From: Candidatus Heimdallarchaeota archaeon
GTDB taxonomy: Archaea > Asgardarchaeota > Heimdallarchaeia > JABLTI01
Direction of reading: 5' to 3'
NCBI GenBank assembly: GCA_019056785.1
Contig: DXJV01000075.1
Coordinates: 1-40,801 of the forward strand
DNA length: 40,801 nucleotides
The position numbers and the translations under genes are program-made. Positions within the stretch are counted from its first letter, which is position 1. Each line of letters starts with the position of its first letter. Under the pieces are notes generated by a model that saw only the letters and a program-made list of their open reading frames with translations, ran no database searches and had not been told where the DNA came from. Shown here piece after piece: positions 33,856 through 40,801 of the stretch.

Positions 33856-34365
33856 ATGAAACCAATAAGCCTTTGTCTTGTACAGATTGGTAATAAGGGT
33901 ATTGAACTTGTGAATTCATATCCGAACGTTTTGCCAGCTGAGGTTACAAACCAGATCATCCTCAAGTCGATGCCTTTTGGGGCGAAACATGGGGATTTCA
34001 TCACAACAAATTCAGGGCAGCTATTTCTTTCCGGATATGTTTTCAAAATCCCCAGAGAAAATGAAAGGGACAATTTAGCATCCATCGTTGCAGTTTATGA
34101 TTCTGAAAAATACAACCCTCCGGCGATAAAGAAACTCTTTTCAATAACAATTGAAAAATTAACTGAAAATAAGTTAGTGAATATTGAAACAATTGAAAAA
34201 ATCTTGCCAGAAATTTATAATGGTATGAGCAAAGGGCATTTAAAAATAAAGATCAGCTCCATTGTGACTTTGGAAATCGATTTTATTACTGAAGAAGAAA
34301 AGGAGAGCCCCACAGACCCCACCGAAGAGATTGTCTCAGACGTACAAAGAGAGTTGTGGAAATAA
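33856..34365 (+). CDS. Longin-like domain protein of an Arf-like GTPase operon
   Basis: The ~169-residue protein starts with strands ISLCLVQIGNKGIELVNSY and PAEVTNQIILKSMPFG, then QLFLSGYVFKIP, then NLASIVAVYD, and a long helix IKKLFSITIEKLTENKLV, ending with an acidic tail. This strand order and the length resemble longin-like and uDENN-like domains that bind small GTPases. ATG 33856 is preferred because GGAGA lies at 33843-33847; a GTG at 33841 is in frame but overlaps it. The Arf-like GTPase starts 26 bases after its stop, and the membrane protein follows with an ATGA overlap. An AT-rich TATA element (AATATTTATATTT) is near 33798-33810. Confidence 0.65.
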   Translation: MKPISLCLVQIGNKGIELVNSYPNVLPAEVTNQIILKSMPFGAKHGDFITTNSGQLFLSGYVFKIPRENERDNLASIVAVYDSEKYNPPAIKKLFSITIEKLTENKLVNIETIEKILPEIYNGMSKGHLKIKISSIVTLEIDFITEEEKESPTDPTEEIVSDVQRELWK

Positions 34366-34391
34366 GCGCAAAAGAAAGGAGAAATGTAGAA

Positions 34392-34925
34392 ATGGCTTTT
34401 ATTTTAAAATTATTTAAAAAAATAAAACAATCAAATGTAACTATTGCCGGCTTGGATAATGCCGGAAAAACGGCTTTTGTAAATTATCTCATTAAGGGGA
34501 CATTTGTGCCCACAGTACCAACGGCCGGAATTAACCGGGAAACCATAAATCTGCCAAAACTTCAGTTGGCAGTTTATGATTTGGGGGGACAAGAGAAATT
34601 CCGGGGGCTCTGGACACAAGTAAATGAAAAAGCAAATGGCCTAATCTATGTCATCGACAGTACCGATAAGGCGCGATTCGATTTAACGCTCCAAATCCTC
34701 TATGAGATTTTAGAGACACAAGTCAATGAGCTGATACCGGTCTTGATCCTTTTACATAAACATGACCTCCCGGAAAGAATTGAGTTAGAGGAATTCCTGG
34801 CGAAGACAGACTTTACACGATTTAATGTCAAATGGTCCTGTTTTGAAACCTCAGCAAAAACCGGTGAGGGGATCATTAAAGCTATGACCTGGTTTATTAA
34901 AGAATTGGAGGCACAAACCCAATGA
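34392..34925 (+). CDS. Arf-like small GTPase
   Basis: The 177-residue protein begins with an amphipathic basic helix (FILKLFKKIKQ) typical of Arf proteins, but without a Gly2 myristoylation site. G1 is GLDNAGKT (20-27), the switch-I Thr is in PTAGI (T43), G3 is YDLGGQEKFRGLW (Q66 present), and G5 is ETSAKTG. G4 is HKHD (121-124) instead of NKxD, an unusual change in the guanine-specificity loop. ATG 34392 has AAGGAG at 34376-34381; the 12-codon extension upstream is spurious. It is coupled to the membrane protein by an overlapping ATGA. Confidence 0.9.
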   Translation: MAFILKLFKKIKQSNVTIAGLDNAGKTAFVNYLIKGTFVPTVPTAGINRETINLPKLQLAVYDLGGQEKFRGLWTQVNEKANGLIYVIDSTDKARFDLTLQILYEILETQVNELIPVLILLHKHDLPERIELEEFLAKTDFTRFNVKWSCFETSAKTGEGIIKAMTWFIKELEAQTQ

Positions 34926-35857
34926 ATGGTTTTACCATCTTTTTCCTCGTGAATAGCGATATAAGCGTTTTAGCGTGCATTCTTTTTTCATCCAGCTTAT
35001 TAGCAGTTTTAATTAGAAAACGGACAATGGGGACATTGTTACTTTGGATCACCTTTTTGTCAACAACTTTTGCGGAAATACTTTTGGGGATAAGCTTTCA
35101 TTTAGAAGCTCTCTCAGCAACAACAATGACAACAGTTACAGAAGCATTGTCCTATACAAGTTATATCTTATTCGCATCGAATATTGTATTCCTTTATGCT
35201 TTTGGCAACAGGTTAATTTTACGAGACAACAGCTTTATTCAGTTAGTTTATTTTGTTGGGTTTGTTTTCCCGCTGGCGCTCCCTGTCGGACTCATTTTTA
35301 AGAACATCCTCGAGTTTCACGACCCAAACCTCTATACAAAAGTCAGTTTAACAATATCTAATCTTAGCATTGTTATGCCTGTGCGGTCGATAGCCCTTTT
35401 GGCCATTATGGGGCCACTAGGCATATCAGCATTCTTACGAATCGTCATAAAAGCCATTCGTATCCAGCGTGGTACAAAAGATAAAATAGCAAAGGAAGGG
35501 TTCAAGTACATCTGGCAAGGAACCTTCTTATGGTACATGGGCTATACGCTGTTATTTGCAACCTTATGGTATATACCGGTCTTTTCAACAAATCCAGTTT
35601 TGATAGTGATCATTTTCATGGTAAAACTGATCTTCTCAGATATTATCGGCTTCCTCCTCCTGTATTTAGGATGGGTGATGCCAGATTGGTTGAAGCGACG
35701 TTTGGGAACGAAAAGCTGGATTGCTAAGGTTTATACCGGCGAAATAAAAGTAAGCGAAAAAAAAGAAACAACAAAATCATTTGTCTACAAACAAGAGGAA
35801 CATACACAACAACAAAAAACAGGTTTTTCAGCTGTGGTTGAGGTAAGTGACAAGTAA
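34922..35857 (+). CDS. Polytopic (about 7-TM) membrane protein coupled to Arf-like GTPase
   Basis: The 311-residue protein shows about seven hydrophobic helices (near residues 5-30, 38-60, 75-97, 105-130, 150-172, 200-222 and 230-255), then a cytoplasmic charged tail of ~50 residues. The helix arrangement recalls seven-TM sensor-type domains, but no family is recognised. Its start overlaps the GTPase stop (ATGA), so it is translated with it. The tail (KKETTKSFVYKQEEHTQQQK) is a possible GTPase or longin contact. It may be the membrane anchor or receptor of the module. Confidence 0.8.
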   Translation: MNGFTIFFLVNSDISVLACILFSSSLLAVLIRKRTMGTLLLWITFLSTTFAEILLGISFHLEALSATTMTTVTEALSYTSYILFASNIVFLYAFGNRLILRDNSFIQLVYFVGFVFPLALPVGLIFKNILEFHDPNLYTKVSLTISNLSIVMPVRSIALLAIMGPLGISAFLRIVIKAIRIQRGTKDKIAKEGFKYIWQGTFLWYMGYTLLFATLWYIPVFSTNPVLIVIIFMVKLIFSDIIGFLLLYLGWVMPDWLKRRLGTKSWIAKVYTGEIKVSEKKETTKSFVYKQEEHTQQQKTGFSAVVEVSDK

Positions 35858-36442
35858 AAACAACAAATGGTAGAAAATATTATTATTCAACACTTACCAA
35901 GAAAAACCGATTTTTTCCTTTTTTTCTTTGCTAACAGTTTGGTTTCTTTTATAGTTTTTCAGCCTTAATTTTCTAGCTATTTCTTCTTCGAGTGTAAATT
36001 TGAGGAAGGCAATATGGAAAGTCATACATTAAGAAGATCGGAAACTCTCAAGCTAATGGAAGCAAAGAACAAGATGGTGCCTACTCCTTTCTAAAAGTTC
36101 CTTTCTTCATACCTACTAAAAAAAAATTAACTGAAAACTAACATAACAAAGCGCCTTAACAAAAACAAAAAGCTACACCCTCTTAAAACTAGATTTAAAT
36201 ATTTATCAAATCCAATTTTTATTACCATATATTAAGAGAAGTGAAAGTTAAATTGTTGAAGAAAAAACATCTTTCAGCAGTACTGATTTTACTGTTCTTT
36301 TTTATCTGGTTGGTTTGTTTTATGTTAACTATTCTCCTTCTCCCGGCATTGTTACTCGTTTAGGTGCTGATTGTGCAACCAAAAAATAAGTATACTTTTT
36401 AAACTGGTTCACTAATAAATTATCAAGAGGATTGAATGAATC
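35858..36442. other. AT-rich intergenic region with two possible small ORFs
   Basis: This stretch lacks a normal-sized gene. It holds a 26-codon ORF (36014-36094) with a strong GAGGAAGG site at 36002-36009, and a 40-codon hydrophobic ORF (36241-36363). TATA-like elements (CTTTTATAG near 35948, AAATATTTAT near 36195) precede each. Neither short product is recognised. Otherwise I see only A/T tracts. Confidence 0.5.
36241..36363 (+). CDS. Possible small hydrophobic membrane peptide
   Basis: A 40-codon ORF starts with GTG, has a basic N-terminus (KVKLLKKKH) and then an almost purely hydrophobic stretch of ~28 residues (LILLFFFIWLVCFMLTILLL) to the stop. A TATA-like AAATATTTAT lies about 40 bases upstream. 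The composition fits a small membrane protein, but low complexity makes chance possible. Confidence 0.3.
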   Translation: MKVKLLKKKHLSAVLILLFFFIWLVCFMLTILLLPALLLV

Positions 36443-36820
36443 TTGCACAAAGAAGAGGTAGAATTATTGCTAAAAAGAAGCAAGAACTTTTACGATGGTG
36501 CTAAGCAACGGTTTGAAAAAGGTGACTGGGATCTCGCTTGTTTCCTTGCAGAACAATCTGTTCAATTGTATCTAGAGGCATGTATCTTATAGGAAGCGGG
36601 ACAAACTCCAAGAACCCATTCTTTGCGCCAGCTACTTGCGCAGCTTAGTCTGGTTATTGGTAAAAACCTCGAGTATGACCGTAAAAGTTTATTTTTACTC
36701 GAGAGCGCTTATTTCAATGCTCGGTATATTGCTATTACTTATGATGAAGAACAAGCAAAAGACGCTTTGAAAATTGCCAAGGAGTTAATGGCTTATGTCA
36801 AAAATTCTCTCACTCAATAG
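36443..36820 (+). pseudogene. HEPN-domain protein with an internal amber stop
   Basis: The frame from TTG 36443 encodes a HEPN domain: LLLKRSKNFYDGAKQRFEKG, then DWDLACFLAEQSVQLYLEAC, then a TAG at 36590-36592, then EAGQTPRTHSLRQLL and NARYIAITYDEEQAKDALKI to the stop at 36818. The order is exactly that of MNT-associated HEPN proteins, so one substitution (for example from AAG, GAG or CAG) has broken an otherwise full 125-codon gene. HEPN proteins of this group are RNase toxins or AMP-ylated partners of MNT. The 3' end overlaps the MNT start by 26 bases, which keeps the operon layout. A second in-frame piece could restart translation at 36623. Confidence 0.75.
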
Positions 36821-37139
36821 AGCTCGCTATCTGCTGTTAAAAAAATATCGAAAGTATCTTGAACCAATAAAAAGAGCCTACTTGGAGTTTTTACCTGATG
36901 CAAGGCTTTTCCTTTTCGGTAGTGCGCTTAGTGGCGATTTGGTTGCTGCTAGTGATATTGACATCCTGATTTTAACGAACAAAGAATTTAAGAATCACAT
37001 GGAGCATGCAGTTGTAGTCATCGGCATTGAAGACCGTATTGGCTTGCCTTTTGTCCATCCTTTTGAATTCCATATAATGACTCGCACCAAATATCAGCGA
37101 TTCATTTCTACTACTGGTGCTCAATTAGAAGAATTCTAG
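36795..37139 (+). CDS. MNT-type minimal nucleotidyltransferase (antitoxin of HEPN/MNT pair)
   Basis: The 114-residue protein has the nucleotidyltransferase signature FGSALSGDLVAASDIDILIL (GS-x-D-x-D, about residues 41-60) and is of typical MNT length. MNT proteins neutralise HEPN toxins by AMP-ylation. The motif is intact although the partner HEPN gene upstream is broken. The end of the ORF (FEFHIMTRTKYQRFI) contains the conserved HIMT-type block. The two reading frames overlap, so translation is likely coupled. Confidence 0.85.
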   Translation: MSKILSLNRARYLLLKKYRKYLEPIKRAYLEFLPDARLFLFGSALSGDLVAASDIDILILTNKEFKNHMEHAVVVIGIEDRIGLPFVHPFEFHIMTRTKYQRFISTTGAQLEEF

Positions 37140-37222
37140 TTTTACCTTTTTTAGTGTAGACGGGTTTAGATTATGGTCATGCAAAAAATATTTGCGAGCT
37201 AAATCGTAGTACCAAAGGAAAA

Positions 37223-37372
37223 ATGGATTTTCAAAATATTTTTTGGGTGAATTTTATCTTTCTTGAAGAGATAAGAGAAATCGTCATTAATCTTCGATTT
37301 GAACCAATGCCTTGTGAGTTCCCTCTTTGTTATTCAGACAAACAAATTGAAACAAAACTCATTTTTTCTTAA
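37223..37372 (+). other. Possible 49-codon ORF in gap between MNT and TPR genes
   Basis: An ORF starting with ATG after AAAGGA overlaps the end of the TPR gene on the other strand by 14 bases. Its sequence (for example VNFIFLEEIREIVINLRFEP) is not recognised. It may be a gene fragment or chance. Confidence 0.2.
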
Positions 37373-39176
37373 AAGGCACCTCGACTGGTATTACCCCCTG
37401 TAAAGGCAATTCTTGTAAACAGCTTGGGCACTTGCCTTGAGTTTTTACCCATTCTTCAAGATGATGGAGATGGCCTTTTGCCTCACACAGGCTACATTGT
37501 CCAATGAGCTCGCCAAAGGAGATGGGGAGCTTGCAAACATTGCATTTTAAAAGTTCTTTCCCACAAGCCGAGCAAATTGGACTCTCAGGCTGTTCGATGG
37601 GCATGCCACAATAATAACAGGTTGAATATTGCACTTTTAGATTATTAATTAAGACATCAGTATTTTCCTTTCGAATAAAGACCTGCTCTAATTCTAAGTA
37701 TTCACCAACAGAAGGATTCTCACTGATTAGGTTTTTTAATAAAACTTCCATTTTCTCTTCTGGAAAATCAACAAACTTTGCGATCCTCGGAAGAGTAATT
37801 GGAATGTTTGGCCTTACTTGTGAAAGTAACTCTAAAATTTTGGGAAAAACTTTATCCTTATTTCTATGGAAGTTAACCTCCTGTTCGATCTTTCTTTGAT
37901 CAAATGGTATCTTTAGCCAATGATGAGCCTGTTCGAGTTTTTTCAAAACTCTTTCATCCAACCCATTTTTCACTAAAAAATCCAGTAAAACATCTCTTGC
38001 TTCTTCAAGCTTGTTTAATTCTTTAAGAAAATTATAAACATGATCGACGGTTTCATAGCTACGAGGTCCCAACTTGACTAATTTTTGGCAATAATAATAG
38101 GCTTGTTCTAGATCTCGTTTCCACACTTTTTCGGAAGGTCCCCCCACAATTAGAATGGAAGTTTTATAAAGGGCCATTAATTTGAGCAACCAACGTTCAT
38201 TATTAGGTTCTAAATCATGTAACATTTTATAATATTGCACCGCAAGAGCATAATTTTTCAATTCAACCCAAATTGTAGCAAGTTCAGACAAAGCTTCTTT
38301 TTGTTCTGGCATTTCTTCAATGATTTTTTGGAGCGTTCCAATTTGAGCCTTCTTGTTTTTAATCTTCCCAAACGCAGCCGCAAGCTTAAAACGAGCTTTA
38401 AGAAAGGTGGGGTTTATTTTAAGACAACGAAGGAAGAAGGGGATTGCAGCATGAAAGTCTCTGTAAAAATAACTCAAAATTAACCCGCGAACATAAAGAA
38501 GGATGTAGTTTTGCTTTTCTTTTTTCAGCAGCAAATTAATTAGTAATTCGACGTCATGCATATAGTTCACACCAAAGGCTTCTTTATTTGTACCTCTTGG
38601 AATATCAAAGCCAAAAAACTCGATGCCCTTTAGAAGAGTCATTATTGCTTCGCTCAAATTATTGAGGTGATAATAAAGAAGACTTAAACGCACCCACCCG
38701 TAAAAGAAATCCTTTTTTAAGGCGACTGCTTTTTTCCAACCAACCAAAGCGCAATCTGTTTTTTTCACCACCTCGAGTAAAAGACTAATATCTGCAAGAA
38801 AAAGATGATTGGACAGGCTAGCAAGATAATCAGTTAAACCCCCAAATAAGGAACCAATGGTTTGCAGATACTGTTCAATGAGTTTCTTATCAGTATACCA
38901 AGTGGTTAGAACAACCCGAGTAAATCGGGGAAAATATTTGAGTATATCCTTTCCGATTTTTTTCATCACGATTAATACACTAGTACGTTGTTTGCTTTTT
39001 ATTGTAGGATCAGAGAGAGCCTTTAACAGGATATTAGGAAGCTCGTCACTTTTGAAAAGTAAACCATTAATAACCCAACCATCTACTATCTTCGAAACAA
39101 CACAAGAATGATCATTTTTTATCTGAAAAAGATGTTCAAGCTTAGTCTTCAATTTTCCCACCAAAAGAAAATCCAT
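37359..39176 (-). CDS. TPR-type solenoid with winged-helix-like segment and C-terminal zinc ribbon/RING-like module
   Basis: Residues ~130-420 are TPR-like helical pairs (KAVALKKDFFYGWVRLSLLY, then FLRCLKINPTFLKARFKLAA and YYKMLHDLEPNNERWLLKLM). A winged-helix-like region follows (ILELLSQVRPNIPITLPRIA, with FPEEKMEVLLKNLISENPSV). The last 90 residues hold a zinc ribbon (CYYC...CSAC) and a second module KCNVCKLPISFGE...CSLCEAKGHLHHLEEW...CPSC, nearly the same as in the HEAT protein at 28094. Solenoid plus winged helix recalls PCI-type subunits, but that link is only by architecture. The ATG at 39176 is chosen; a TTG at 39191 gives five more codons. It is transcribed opposite to the toxin-antitoxin operon. 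Confidence 0.8.
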   Translation of the reverse strand: MDFLLVGKLKTKLEHLFQIKNDHSCVVSKIVDGWVINGLLFKSDELPNILLKALSDPTIKSKQRTSVLIVMKKIGKDILKYFPRFTRVVLTTWYTDKKLIEQYLQTIGSLFGGLTDYLASLSNHLFLADISLLLEVVKKTDCALVGWKKAVALKKDFFYGWVRLSLLYYHLNNLSEAIMTLLKGIEFFGFDIPRGTNKEAFGVNYMHDVELLINLLLKKEKQNYILLYVRGLILSYFYRDFHAAIPFFLRCLKINPTFLKARFKLAAAFGKIKNKKAQIGTLQKIIEEMPEQKEALSELATIWVELKNYALAVQYYKMLHDLEPNNERWLLKLMALYKTSILIVGGPSEKVWKRDLEQAYYYCQKLVKLGPRSYETVDHVYNFLKELNKLEEARDVLLDFLVKNGLDERVLKKLEQAHHWLKIPFDQRKIEQEVNFHRNKDKVFPKILELLSQVRPNIPITLPRIAKFVDFPEEKMEVLLKNLISENPSVGEYLELEQVFIRKENTDVLINNLKVQYSTCYYCGMPIEQPESPICSACGKELLKCNVCKLPISFGELIGQCSLCEAKGHLHHLEEWVKTQGKCPSCLQELPLQGVIPVEVPFKKK

Positions 39177-39415
39177 AAACCACAAAAACAATAATTGAGA
39201 AACTATAAAAAGATTTCATTAAAAAAGAGCAAGTTTGAAACGACCAATAACCTATTTTAAATCGAAAAAGAAAAGGATCCGAAAAAGAGTTTTAAACCAT
39301 ACTTACTCTCCAATCGAAAACTATTGTTGAATATTATCAGTTTTTCTTTATCACAAGAGCGGTTTTGAGAAAACAATAAATATTAAAATGAATAAATTTA
39401 ATATGGTGAGCGTTT

Positions 39416-39715
39416 ATGCCCGTTACAATAACAACAAGAGTGGAAGATAAACTTGCAAAACTGATTGATAAAATTGCTCGAGAAGAAGGAATGGACAGGT
39501 CAACGGTGATTAGAAGATTTCTCATCAGTTCAACTAAAGAATGGCAAATAGAAAAGTTTCTTAGAAAATACGAAGAGGGGGCGATAACCTTGTGGCAAGC
39601 AGCGGAGAAATGTGAATTATCATTATGGGAAATGATTGCTGAAGTGAAAAAAAGGGGAGTCAAAGTACCCTATACAATTGAAGAGCTGCAAGAAGATTTG
39701 AAGGGATTAGTATGA
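39416..39715 (+). CDS. UPF0175/RHH-type antitoxin
   Basis: The 99-residue protein begins with a ribbon-helix-helix (TITTRVEDKLAKLIDKIARE, then MDRSTVIRRFL) and continues with the UPF0175 helical region (ALWQAAEKCELSLWEMI-type: here TLWQAAEKCELSLWEMIAEV). It should bind its own promoter and the toxin. The ATG at 39416 is preceded by a TATA-like AATAAATTTAATATGG. The PIN toxin gene overlaps its stop by four bases. Confidence 0.85.
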   Translation: MPVTITTRVEDKLAKLIDKIAREEGMDRSTVIRRFLISSTKEWQIEKFLRKYEEGAITLWQAAEKCELSLWEMIAEVKKRGVKVPYTIEELQEDLKGLV

Positions 39716-40215
39716 GCGTCGTAACAAACGCAACCCCACTAATCTATCTAACAAAAATTGGAAAACTTCTCTTACTAAAACGAATTTTCGGTTCAGTGAT
39801 CATTCCAGAAGAAGTTAGAAAAGAATTAGTTGATAAAGGAAAGAAACTTGGAAAGCCGGATGCTTTTATTATAGAACAAGCCATAGAAGAAGGATGGCTA
39901 AAGGTCGAAATAGCAAAGAAGCTTTCCCTTCCAATGAAATTGCACGCCGGTGAAGAAGCAGTAATAGCAATAGCAAAGGAAAAGAAAGTCAAGAAAGTAA
40001 TTATAGATGAAATTGCAGCTCGAACTGCAGCAAAAATTATGGGACTAACACCAAAAGGAACGATATATATTCTACTGAAAGCATTAGCCATAAAAGAAAT
40101 CACACTTGAAGAATTCATAGATCTATTAGCAAAACTCCTGGAAGTGGGATTCAGGTTAAAAGAAGAAATTTATCTTGAAGCAATTAAAAAAGCTAAAGAA
40201 ATTGCTAGAACATAG
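39712..40215 (+). CDS. PIN-domain (DUF3368/VapC-like) toxin
   Basis: The 167-residue protein has the DUF3368 N-terminus VVTNATPLIYLTKIGKLLLL, the middle acidic block HAGEEAVIAIAKE, and the IIDEIAARTAAKIMG motif, which together form the PIN metal site. The usual first aspartate is Asn, but this is common in DUF3368 members (VSNTSP-type), so it is not by itself a sign of inactivity. It is a probable RNase whose activity is held by the overlapping UPF0175 antitoxin. No other nearby gene is coupled. Confidence 0.85.
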   Translation: MSVVTNATPLIYLTKIGKLLLLKRIFGSVIIPEEVRKELVDKGKKLGKPDAFIIEQAIEEGWLKVEIAKKLSLPMKLHAGEEAVIAIAKEKKVKKVIIDEIAARTAAKIMGLTPKGTIYILLKALAIKEITLEEFIDLLAKLLEVGFRLKEEIYLEAIKKAKEIART

Positions 40216-40240
40216 GGATAAAAGGGAAAAAGAAGAGTAA

Positions 40241-40378
40241 AAAAAACTCAATAAAGAACCTTCTACGTTTGATTTGGGTTCATGGGCTTATTCTTTAAAA
40301 CAACAGGAGCTCTGTTTTATTGTAGAAGAAACAATAAAAAAGGCATTTCACCCCCTAGAAATTGTTGAAATGAAATGA
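40241..40378 (+). pseudogene. C-terminal gene remnant coupled to DUF4037 fragment
   Basis: An open frame of 45 codons without a start codon (after a TAA at 40238) reads TFDLGSWAYSLKQQELCFIV and further to VEMK, ending TGA at 40376-40378. That stop overlaps the DUF4037 ATG (ATGA), as in a real operon, which suggests the 3' end of a lost gene. The family is not recognised. Confidence 0.3.
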
Positions 40379-40587
40379 GTGAATTCATCCCCGGTTTAGA
40401 ATTGAACAGGCGTTTCTATAATGAAATTGTAAAACCAATTCTTAAAAAGAACTATCCTAATCTATCTTACTCGGTTGCCAGAATAGGATTTGGGTCGGAT
40501 GTACTCGGTTTTGATACGGAACGTTCTACTGATCATGATTGGGGTCCAAGGTTAGAGCTCTTCCTTGAAAAGAAAGAGTATGAGTAG
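40375..40587 (+). pseudogene. Truncated DUF4037 nucleotidyltransferase-fold protein (N-terminal fragment)
   Basis: The 70 residues match the start of DUF4037 proteins: FIPGLELNRRFYNEIVKPIL, then ARIGFGSDVLGFDTERSTDH and DWGPRLELFLEKKEY, where the family continues for about 250-300 more residues. Here a TGA... TAG arrangement ends the frame immediately after KKEYE. The adjoining sequence belongs to an unrelated gene on the other strand, so this is a broken gene. Confidence 0.75.
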
Positions 40588-40789
40588 CCTCATCTTTGTT
40601 TTTCAACCATGGAAAGTTGGCTTCATAAGTCATTGCGTAGATTTTTGGAAGCATAGAATGCATCGCAGAAAGGCAGAGCTTACCTTTAACTTCACCCTCT
40701 TCGAAAATAATTCTATCCCCGATTTTATGACCAGCTGCGCAAGTGCCTTTTTGGGAAATGACTTCAACAACAATTCTTTTGTAGGGCAT
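40526..40789 (-). pseudogene. TIGR04076-like small protein with a replaced C-terminus
   Basis: Residues 1-65 match the TIGR04076 family (IVVEVISQKGTCAAGHKIGD, GKLCLSAMHSMLPKIYAM, NFPWLKNKDE). After DEAT the reading frame runs into the antisense of the DUF4037 fragment, so the last ~20 residues are foreign and the usual C-terminal strand is lost. Start ATG at 40789, near the window edge. Confidence 0.65.
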
Positions 40790-40801
40790 AAAACATCACA
40801 A

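Noticed and set aside
36590..36592. In-frame TAG in the HEPN gene read as pyrrolysine
   Set aside because: TAG is used as the normal stop of several genes here (for example at 6396, 13716, 23197 and 36818) and no pyrrolysine genes are seen; a nonsense mutation is simpler.
39712..40215. Asn at the first PIN acidic position as proof of an inactive toxin
   Set aside because: Many DUF3368 proteins have Asn there (VSNTSP-type), and the other acidic positions are kept.
1..40801. CRISPR arrays, tRNA or rRNA genes, insertion sequences
   Set aside because: I saw no regularly spaced repeats, no tRNA-like cloverleaf with a T-loop GTTCRA in the gaps, no rRNA sequence, and no transposase ORF.

Overview
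The window reads as archaeal DNA, and most likely as an Asgard (Promethearchaeota)-type genome. Archaeal markers are the L7Ae-S28e-L24e ribosomal protein cluster, an archaeal-type SRP (7S) RNA, type II isopentenyl-diphosphate isomerase, a Trm5-family tRNA methyltransferase, a class III (type IV pilin) signal peptide, TATA-box promoters with many leaderless or short-leader starts, and frequent GTG/TTG starts. The Asgard leaning comes from the concentration of eukaryote-like parts: a Rab/Ras-like GTPase with a zinc-ribbon tail, an Arf-like GTPase, longin-like proteins, an Rpn11-like JAMM protein with a membrane tail, HEAT- and TPR-type solenoids ending in RING-like zinc modules, and several other HEAT proteins. 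I cannot assign a class or species.

Layout. 1-3.4 kb: a biotin-synthase-like radical SAM protein, a coiled-coil protein on the other strand, and a Ras-like GTPase with coiled coil and zinc ribbon. 3.4-8.5 kb: a membrane-anchored DUF362/ferredoxin protein, a tail-anchored JAMM protease, then HEAT protein, Idi-2, HEAT protein. 8.5-10.6 kb: L7Ae, S28e, L24e, a helical hypothetical protein, and the SRP RNA on the minus strand. 10.6-16.2 kb: a TtuA/Ncs6-type tRNA thiolase and a site-2 protease (minus), then a nucleotidyltransferase, a COG2108-like radical SAM protein, a four-TM protein, a winged-helix regulator and a small membrane protein (plus). 16.2-23.2 kb: oligoendopeptidase F, a pilin with a lectin-like domain, a GNAT acetyltransferase, an alpha-oxoamine synthase and an Atg22/UMF1-type transporter. 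23.2-26.5 kb: pdxT-pdxS on the minus strand, divergent from a threonine-synthase-like protein that has lost its PLP lysine and gained a C-terminal winged helix. 26.5-33.7 kb: a longin-like protein, a HEAT-RING protein, a DinB/DfsB remnant, Trm5 and a second DUF362 protein. 33.8-35.9 kb: an operon of longin-like protein, Arf-like GTPase and a polytopic membrane protein. 36-40.8 kb: an accessory zone with a broken HEPN toxin plus intact MNT, a TPR-RING protein, a UPF0175/PIN toxin-antitoxin pair, and two truncated genes joined tail to tail at the right edge.

Three ideas stand out. First, the lysine-less fold-type-II PLP protein with a winged helix sits head to head with the PLP synthase operon and could be an archaeal counterpart of bacterial PdxR. 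Second, two unrelated solenoid proteins share one C-terminal zinc-ribbon plus RING-like cassette, and the same window has an Rpn11-like JAMM protein; both hint at ubiquitin-like signalling or scaffold assembly. Third, the longin/Arf/membrane-protein operon looks like a compact membrane GTPase module. All functions are inferred from sequence reading alone; no database search was run.
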